From Candidatus Caccousia avicola (GTDB lineage: Bacteria; Bacillota; Clostridia; Oscillospirales; Acutalibacteraceae): a DNA stretch of 46,169 nt. The notes under the pieces were generated by a model, which saw only the letters and a program-made list of their open reading frames with translations, made no database searches and had not been told where the DNA came from. Location of the stretch: assembly GCA_018712435.1 (NCBI GenBank), contig DVGZ01000019.1:1-46169 (forward strand). The letters are read 5' to 3'. Both the position numbers and the translations under genes were made by a program. Positions 41,066 through 46,169 of this stretch are shown here, piece by piece (within the stretch, counting starts at the first letter, position 1; every line of letters starts with the position of its first letter).

Positions 41066-41269
41066 ATGGCTGCCATTACGAAAGATACGCTGATCGGCGA
41101 TATCCTCACACTGGACTCCACAACGGCTCCTTATTTCCTTGAGATGGGGATGCACTGCCTGGGCTGCCCAGCCTCCCGTGGAGAAACACTGGAGCAGGCC
41201 TGCATGGTACACGGCGTCAGTGTGGACGAGCTGCTGCAAAAGCTGAACGACCATCTCGCAAAGAAATAA
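41066..41269 (+). CDS. DUF1858 small redox-disulfide protein
   Basis: 67-residue protein of the DUF1858 family, often linked to hybrid-cluster proteins. Start at ATG 41066 behind GGAGG; 27 residues of an upstream open reading are not used. The key motif is MGMHCLGCPASRGETLEQAC with a C-x-x-C pair that may form a redox disulfide or bind metal, followed by a helix VDELLQKLNDHLAKK. The N-terminal ITKDTLIGDIL helix is typical of the family. The biochemical role is not established. Confidence 0.88.
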   Translation: MAAITKDTLIGDILTLDSTTAPYFLEMGMHCLGCPASRGETLEQACMVHGVSVDELLQKLNDHLAKK

Positions 41270-41356
41270 AAAGCGCGGATGGGAAAACCGGCGTCCAAAT
41301 AATACGCCGGAAACGGGAAAGGCTTTGCCATGCCGTTGCAAACAGCGAAAACAGGG

Positions 41357-41389
41357 GAGCCGTCCGGCAGCGCTGCCGGACGGCTCTTT
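41357..41389 (+). terminator. Terminator hairpin after the DUF1858 gene
   Basis: Perfect 30-base palindrome 41357-41386 centred on GCGC, followed by TTT. Weak T tract. Confidence 0.6.
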
Positions 41390-41419
41390 CCCGCTTATCA
41401 TCGCCGGGGAGGAAACGAT

Positions 41420-42136
41420 TTGAGAGAGAAAACCTTATTTCAGCTTGGAAAGCGTCTGGGGCTTTGCGCCGCGATGGTGCGTCCCGGCTGCCGGTTGGCC
41501 GATATTGGAACCGATCACGGCTATCTTCCTGTCTGGCTGGCGAAAACCGGAGCCATCCTCTCCGCCGTCGCGGCGGATGTACGGGAGGGCCCGCTGCAAA
41601 GCGCGCGTCAGAACATTGAACGGTACGGTGTGCAGGACCAGGTGACAGCCCGCCTGTCGGATGGATTGGATCTGGTGTCTGCGCAGGAAGCCGACGATAT
41701 TGTGATCGCCGGGATGGGTGGGGAACTGATCGCCCGCCTGGTGGATCGTGCCGTCTGGCTGCGCGATCCGCAGAAGCATTTGATTCTTCAGCCCATGAGT
41801 TCCGCCGAGGATTTGCGGGCTTTCCTTTTGGAAAAAGGCTTTGGTGTGTTCCGGGAGGAAGCGGTGCAGGAGGACAGCCACCTGTACAGTGTGATGCTGG
41901 TCTGGTACGATCCGGATCAGGCCGCGCGCTGTGGGAGGGATCTATCGTTTTTGCATCGGGGATTGGTGGACGGCTCCACGCCGCAGGGGAAAGCTTATCT
42001 GGCGGGCCGCGCCGCTTCTTTGAGAAAACGGGCAAACGGGCTGCGCCATACCGGAGAGATCGCGCAGGCCGAAGCCTTGGAGATGATTTGCAGCCGTATG
42101 GAGCAGGAAGCCGGGGAAGGAAGTGCAGCAACATGA
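41420..42136 (+). CDS. trmK: tRNA (adenine-22-N1)-methyltransferase
   Basis: 238-residue class I methyltransferase. Start at TTG 41420 with GGGGAGG seven bases upstream; the open frame before it runs through the terminator. SAM loop LADIGTDHGYLPVWL, the family's DDIVIAGMGGELIARLVD (NPPY-like position) and LILQPMSSAEDLRAFL identify TrmK, which methylates A22 of tRNA. The overlap with the Nif3-like gene (ATGA) is the common Firmicutes trmK-nif3 arrangement. Confidence 0.93.
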   Translation: MREKTLFQLGKRLGLCAAMVRPGCRLADIGTDHGYLPVWLAKTGAILSAVAADVREGPLQSARQNIERYGVQDQVTARLSDGLDLVSAQEADDIVIAGMGGELIARLVDRAVWLRDPQKHLILQPMSSAEDLRAFLLEKGFGVFREEAVQEDSHLYSVMLVWYDPDQAARCGRDLSFLHRGLVDGSTPQGKAYLAGRAASLRKRANGLRHTGEIAQAEALEMICSRMEQEAGEGSAAT

Positions 42137-42903
42137 CAAAAGTAAAGAATATCTATGAATTTCTGGATGGATGGGCGCCGTTCTCCACCGCGATGAGCTT
42201 TGACAACGCGGGCCTTTTGGCTGGAAACGGGGAGGAGGAGGTACACACCGTACTCCTGGCGCTGGACATCACGCCGGATGTGGTGCGTGAGGCGGCATCT
42301 TGCGGCGCACAGCTGATTGTCAGCCACCATCCTGTGATTTTCGATCCTCTGAAACGTTTGACGCCGGATTCCGCTCCGTGGCTGCTGGCCCGTTACGCGA
42401 TCGCGGCGATCTGTGCGCATACCAATCTGGATTTGGCGCCCGGCGGCGTTAATACCTGTCTGGCGGCACGTCTTGGGCTTGCCAATGTGCGGCCGCTCAG
42501 CATCGATCCGCCCTCCGGCCTGCCGGAAGCTTTGTGCGGCGAACTGCCCGCTGCGATGGAGCCGCGGGAATTTGCTCTCCATGTCAAGAATGCTCTTGAC
42601 TGTGAACGGGTGGAGTTTACAAAAGGAAGCGCGCCTGTGCGCACTGTCGGACTGTGCAGCGGCGCGGGGGCCTTCTGCATGCCGGATCCTCAGCAAAGCG
42701 GAGTGCAGGCCTTTGTAACCGGGGAAGCCAAGCATCATGAACTCTTGGCGGCGGAGTCCATGGGACTGACGCTGGTGGTGGCCGGTCACTATCACACGGA
42801 AGCGGTGGTTCTCCCCGAAGTGCGGGAGAGGCTGTCAAAGGCTTTCCCGGAGGTTACGTTCTCGATTGCCGCTGCGTCCCGCACACCGTCACACGCTGTG
42901 TGA
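42133..42903 (+). CDS. Nif3-like dinuclear metal-centre protein
   Basis: 256-residue protein of the NIF3/YqfO family. Metal ligands are visible in LIVSHHPVIFDP, AICAHTNLD, VTGEAKHHELLA and VVAGHYHTE. Members form toroidal hexamers with two metals per subunit; a GTP cyclohydrolase-like role has been suggested but is not settled. ATG overlaps the trmK stop by four bases, so the pair is co-translated. Confidence 0.92.
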   Translation: MTKVKNIYEFLDGWAPFSTAMSFDNAGLLAGNGEEEVHTVLLALDITPDVVREAASCGAQLIVSHHPVIFDPLKRLTPDSAPWLLARYAIAAICAHTNLDLAPGGVNTCLAARLGLANVRPLSIDPPSGLPEALCGELPAAMEPREFALHVKNALDCERVEFTKGSAPVRTVGLCSGAGAFCMPDPQQSGVQAFVTGEAKHHELLAAESMGLTLVVAGHYHTEAVVLPEVRERLSKAFPEVTFSIAAASRTPSHAV

Positions 42904-42943
42904 GTGAGCGGGATACATTTCACAGGAAACGGAGGAATTTCCC

Positions 42944-44707
42944 ATGGCTCTTGACGGAGCGTTTCTGCGTCATATCCGCAGAGAACTGGAGGAAAACGCC
43001 CTGGAGGCCAGGGTCGAAAAAATCTATCAGCCGAACAAGGAGGAGATGGTTCTTCTCCTGCGTACCTATACCGATCATTTCAAGCTTTTGATTTCCGCCC
43101 GCGCCAACAGCGCACGCATCCACTTTACGCGGTTTGTGCCGGAGAATCCGCCGCAGCCGCCAATGCTTTGTATGCTTATGCGCAAGCGCTTGCAGGGCGC
43201 GCGTCTTACAGCGGTCGAGCAGCCGGGGCTGGAACGTGTTCTGCGCCTTGTGTTTGACGCGGTAAATGAGCTGGGCGACCGGATTACGCTGTCTCTTTAC
43301 GCGGAGATTATGGGACGCTACAGTAATATTGTGTTTGTAGATGAGAAGGGGAAAATCATTGACGCGCTCAAACGGGTGGACGCGGAAATGACCTCGGAGC
43401 GGCTTGTGCTTCCCGGCCTTTCCTATGAGCTGCCCCCGCCGCAGGATAAGCTTTGCGCGCTGGATGTGCCGGCGGAGGAGGCGATCGCGCGGATCCGCTC
43501 CTCGGCGGAAGGGGTTTCGCTCGACAAAGCGATTCTCAATTCTCTGCAAGGTGTTTCTCCCATTGTCGCGCGAGAGATTGCTTACCACACGGGACGCGGT
43601 GCAGAACTTCGGATTGGACAGCTGGGAGAGGAGCATGGACTTCGCCTTTCCTTCTTCCTGGATCGCCTGTTTACCACAATCCGTGATGCGTCCGGTACGC
43701 CGCATATGGCGGTCAAGCCGGACGGGAAACCGTTGGATTTCACCTATTTCCCCATTGAGCAGTATGGTATTGCGGCTGTGGTTCGGCAGTATGAAAGCTG
43801 CTCTGAGCTTCTGGACGCATTTTATGACGAGCGGGACCGCATGGATCGGATGCGTGTTCGTTCACAGGATCTCCTGCGTCTTCTGGCCAATACCTCAGAG
43901 CGTTTGACCAACAAAATCAACAAGCAGAAAGCGGAACTGGAACAGTGTGCGAAACGAGAGGAGCTGCGCCTGTGCGGCGAACTGATCAGCGCGAACCTGT
44001 ACCGCCTGGAAAAAGGGCAAAGCTCCGTGGAACTCGAGAATTTCTATGAGGAAGGAATGCCGCTCGTCCATATCACTTTGGATCCGCTCCTCACGCCGAA
44101 CCAAAACGCGCAGAAGTATTTTAAGGAGTACCGCAAAGCGCGCACGGCGGAAGAAAAGCTGACGGAACAGATTTCCCAGGCGGAGGAGGAACTTTTGTAT
44201 CTGGACTCTGTGTTTGAAGAGCTCAGTCGTGCGGAGACGGAGCGCGATCTCAGTGAGATCCGGGAGGAGCTGATGGGACAAGGCTATGTCCGCGCCCCGC
44301 GCGGGAAAAGGCAAAAAGCCCCCGCGTCGGCGGCTCCCTGGAAGTTCCGCTCCTCGGATGGCTTCTCTATTCTGGTTGGCAGAAACAACCGTCAAAACGA
44401 TAAACTGACGATGAAACAGGCAAGCAACAATGATATCTGGTTCCACACTAAAAATATTCCCGGTTCTCATACGATTCTTGTCACGGAAGGCAGGGAGCCA
44501 ACCGAGACGGCAATCCGGGAAGCGGCCATCCTTGCCGCTTGGCACAGCCGGGGACGTGATTCGTCTCAGGTGCCGGTGGATTATACACAGGTGCGGCATG
44601 TGAGCAAGCCCAACGGCGCAAAGCCCGGTATGGTGATTTATGTGAATAACAACACGCTCTATGTAACGCCAAACCAGGAGACCGTGGAACATTTAAAGGA
44701 ATCATGA
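42944..44707 (+). CDS. rqcH: RqcH (NFACT/FbpA) ribosome quality-control factor
   Basis: 587-residue NFACT protein. N-terminal NFACT-N domain (MALDGAFLRHIRRELEENAL, GRYSNIVFVDEKGKIIDALK), two coiled-coil stretches around residues 290-440, and the C-terminal NFACT-R domain with FSILVGRNNRQNDKLTMKQ, NDIWFHTKNIPGSHTIL and SKPNGAKPGMVIYVNN. Bacterial RqcH binds stalled 50S subunits and adds alanine tails to the nascent chain. ACGGAGGAATTT precedes the ATG. Older annotations call it fibronectin-binding protein. Confidence 0.95.
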   Translation: MALDGAFLRHIRRELEENALEARVEKIYQPNKEEMVLLLRTYTDHFKLLISARANSARIHFTRFVPENPPQPPMLCMLMRKRLQGARLTAVEQPGLERVLRLVFDAVNELGDRITLSLYAEIMGRYSNIVFVDEKGKIIDALKRVDAEMTSERLVLPGLSYELPPPQDKLCALDVPAEEAIARIRSSAEGVSLDKAILNSLQGVSPIVAREIAYHTGRGAELRIGQLGEEHGLRLSFFLDRLFTTIRDASGTPHMAVKPDGKPLDFTYFPIEQYGIAAVVRQYESCSELLDAFYDERDRMDRMRVRSQDLLRLLANTSERLTNKINKQKAELEQCAKREELRLCGELISANLYRLEKGQSSVELENFYEEGMPLVHITLDPLLTPNQNAQKYFKEYRKARTAEEKLTEQISQAEEELLYLDSVFEELSRAETERDLSEIREELMGQGYVRAPRGKRQKAPASAAPWKFRSSDGFSILVGRNNRQNDKLTMKQASNNDIWFHTKNIPGSHTILVTEGREPTETAIREAAILAAWHSRGRDSSQVPVDYTQVRHVSKPNGAKPGMVIYVNNNTLYVTPNQETVEHLKES

Positions 44708-44820
44708 CGCGATAAAGCGGAGATGTGCGGTTTCGCTTTGCCGCGATAAAATACGGAAAATTTAGTGTGGCAAGGCAAAAAGCTTTATAAAGTAAAAAGC
44801 CTTTTCGAAAATACAAAAAA

Positions 44821-44866
44821 GAGGGGAGAAAGCGGCTGGATTCAGCTGCTTTCTCCCCGTTTTTTA
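44821..44866. terminator. Bidirectional terminator between rqcH and the aminotransferase gene
   Basis: GGGGAGAAAGC (44823-44833) pairs with GCTTTCTCCCC (44848-44858); A-rich and T-rich flanks serve both strands. Confidence 0.9.
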
Positions 44867-44877
44867 TTTTGTGAAAT

Positions 44878-46053
44878 TTACTTGTGATACTTTTCCACAA
44901 TGTCGCGCACAGCGTCAATCACATACTGCACCTGTTCATCGGTCATGGTGGGGTACAGCGGCAGGGAGATAATGCGGTTGAAATGCTTCTCTGCCATCGG
45001 GAAGTCGCCTTCCTTCCAGCCGAGCTTCTGATACGCTGTCATGGTGTGCGTCGGAATGAAGTGCACGCTCGTACCGACGTTGCGTTCGTTAAGCTCAACA
45101 ATGAATTGATCGCGATCAATGGTAAGCAGCTCAGGAACGACACGGAGAACATAGAGATGCCAGCAATGTGTGGTGAATTCCGGAACAAACGGCGGCTCAA
45201 CGGCGTCGATCTTTCCGAACTCCTCTTGATAGCGGGCGGCAATCGCCAAACGGCGCGTCTGCATCTCTTCCATGCGGGAAAGCTGGACAAGGCCGAGCGC
45301 GGCCTGAATGTCAAACATGTTGTACTTATAGCCGGGTTCCACAATGTCATATTTCCAGCTGCCGCCCTTGGCGTAGCGGTTCCAGGCATTGTGGCTCATT
45401 CCCTGGCCAACGAGGATGCGGGCGCGCTCCGCGATATCGTCGCGATCGGTGACAAGCATACCGCCGTCGCCGGTGGCCAGATTCTTCGTGGCATAGAAGC
45501 TGTAGGAGGCGGCGCCGCGCAGCTTGTTGCCGATCAGACGGCCTTTGTAGCGGCTCCACAGTGCATGAGCGGCGTCCTCGGATACATAGAGATTGTGTTC
45601 GTCCGCCAGCTCATAAATGCGGTCCAGATCGCAGACTTGGCCGCTGTAATGCACAGGGACGATAGCTTTTGTGCGGGGGGTAATCTTCTTCGCGATCTCC
45701 TCCGGATCGATGCAGCCGGTGCGATAGTCGATGTCGGCAAAGACGGGCTTTGCGCCGCAGTGCAGAATGGTGCTTGCGGTGGAAGCGAACGTCATCGGCG
45801 TGGTGATCACTTCGTCGCCGGGGCCGATGTTCTGCGTGAGCAGGGAGACATGCAGGGCGGCGGTACAGGAGTTCACGGCAATTGCGTGCTTTGCTCCAAG
45901 GTACTCGGCAAACTCTTTCTCGAATTTCAGTGTGCGGGGGCCCTTGGCGATCCAGCCTGAGCGCAGCGTGTCGACGACCTCGTCGATCTCGGCCTGCGTG
46001 ATATCGGGCAGATTGTACGGGATAAAATCCTCTCTTCTGACAAACTGGCTCAT
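44878..46053 (-). CDS. DegT/DnrJ/EryC1/StrS-family sugar aminotransferase
   Basis: 391-residue PLP-dependent aminotransferase. SGWIAKGPRTLKFEKEFAEY is the typical N-terminus; cofactor contacts in AVNSCTAALHVSLLT, the Asp of VSEDAAHALWSRYKG, and the Schiff-base Lys in SFYATKNLATGDGGML. Family members aminate nucleotide-linked 4-keto or 3-keto sugars for surface polysaccharide or modified sugars; ArnB-like or PglE-like activity is plausible. Start ATG 46053 with GAGGA upstream; promoter at 46100-46128. A flippase gene is far away, so no cluster can be claimed. Confidence 0.92.
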   Translation of the reverse strand: MSQFVRREDFIPYNLPDITQAEIDEVVDTLRSGWIAKGPRTLKFEKEFAEYLGAKHAIAVNSCTAALHVSLLTQNIGPGDEVITTPMTFASTASTILHCGAKPVFADIDYRTGCIDPEEIAKKITPRTKAIVPVHYSGQVCDLDRIYELADEHNLYVSEDAAHALWSRYKGRLIGNKLRGAASYSFYATKNLATGDGGMLVTDRDDIAERARILVGQGMSHNAWNRYAKGGSWKYDIVEPGYKYNMFDIQAALGLVQLSRMEEMQTRRLAIAARYQEEFGKIDAVEPPFVPEFTTHCWHLYVLRVVPELLTIDRDQFIVELNERNVGTSVHFIPTHTMTAYQKLGWKEGDFPMAEKHFNRIISLPLYPTMTDEQVQYVIDAVRDIVEKYHK

Positions 46054-46099
46054 TTCTATTCCTCGATTCTCTATCGATTTTTACGGTTCTCTTCGTCTC

Positions 46100-46128
46100 A
46101 TGATACCGCGCGAGGGCGGCAATGTCAA
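46100..46128 (-). promoter_or_regulatory. Promoter of the aminotransferase gene
   Basis: Minus strand TTGACA (complement 46123-46128), 17 bases, TATCAT (complement 46100-46105). Confidence 0.85.
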
Positions 46129-46169
46129 CAAGCTCCCTCACGATTGTCCCGGAGCGGTGTTTGGGGAAT

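Overview
The window is one contiguous piece of a moderately GC-rich chromosome from a Gram-positive, Firmicutes-type anaerobe, most likely a gut clostridium of the Ruminococcaceae/Oscillospiraceae kind. The evidence is a PdaA-like spore-cortex deacetylase, a BlaI/BlaR1 pair, a Phe T-box leader before pheST, IreB, RqcH, TrmK, an FHA-FtsW fusion next to a class B PBP, and many TTG/GTG starts behind strong AGGAGG sites. This is inferred from gene content only. No rRNA, CRISPR array, transposase or prophage is visible.

Layout. 1-8720: end of a PdaA-like deacetylase; BlaI/BlaR1-type regulator and M56 protease with a promoter buried in two operator-like repeats; a large secreted SH3b/Ig-like/GH24 lysozyme; an XRE regulator; comM convergent to it; a SigH-like sigma factor; a tRNA-like element and a zinc-ribbon protein. 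8800-16900: a tightly coupled + strand catabolic operon. It encodes a GH89-like glycosidase, a SelA/DgaE-like PLP enzyme, two tandem RidA proteins, a COG3964-type amidohydrolase and an RraA-type aldolase, and ends in a deletion scar where the start of an SDR gene is joined to the tail of a sugar ABC permease gene, followed by a CBM9-like protein. 16900-18300: an internally deleted DUF1835/DUF3658 gene and a LysR regulator. 18282-22406: MarR regulator plus a heterodimeric ABC exporter with one degenerate ATP site. 22600-30400: flavodoxin-like protein, two tiny genes, recQ, a Wzx-like flippase, a HAD phosphatase, an ArAE-type membrane protein, a left-handed beta-helix protein and a pyridoxal kinase. 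30419-33550: FHA-FtsW and its PBP partner. 33700-36440: an aberrant phosphoribosyltransferase-like protein, a stand-alone xylB, and a small conserved-looking protein. 36657-40930 (minus strand): ireB, then pheST under a T-box. 41066-44707: DUF1858, trmK, Nif3-like and rqcH. 44878-end: a DegT-type sugar aminotransferase with a near-consensus promoter.

How the genes work together. The most interesting unit is 8965-15721. Its enzymes can be read as a non-phosphorylative route for an N-acetylated amino-sugar acid: glycosidase release, oxidation (lost SDR), deacetylation (amidohydrolase), PLP-dependent ammonia elimination (SelA/DgaE-like), imine hydrolysis (RidA pair), and retro-aldol cleavage to pyruvate (RraA-like). 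This is an inference from families and gene order. The damaged 3' end suggests that transport and the oxidation step have been lost in this strain, or that the assembly joined two pieces.
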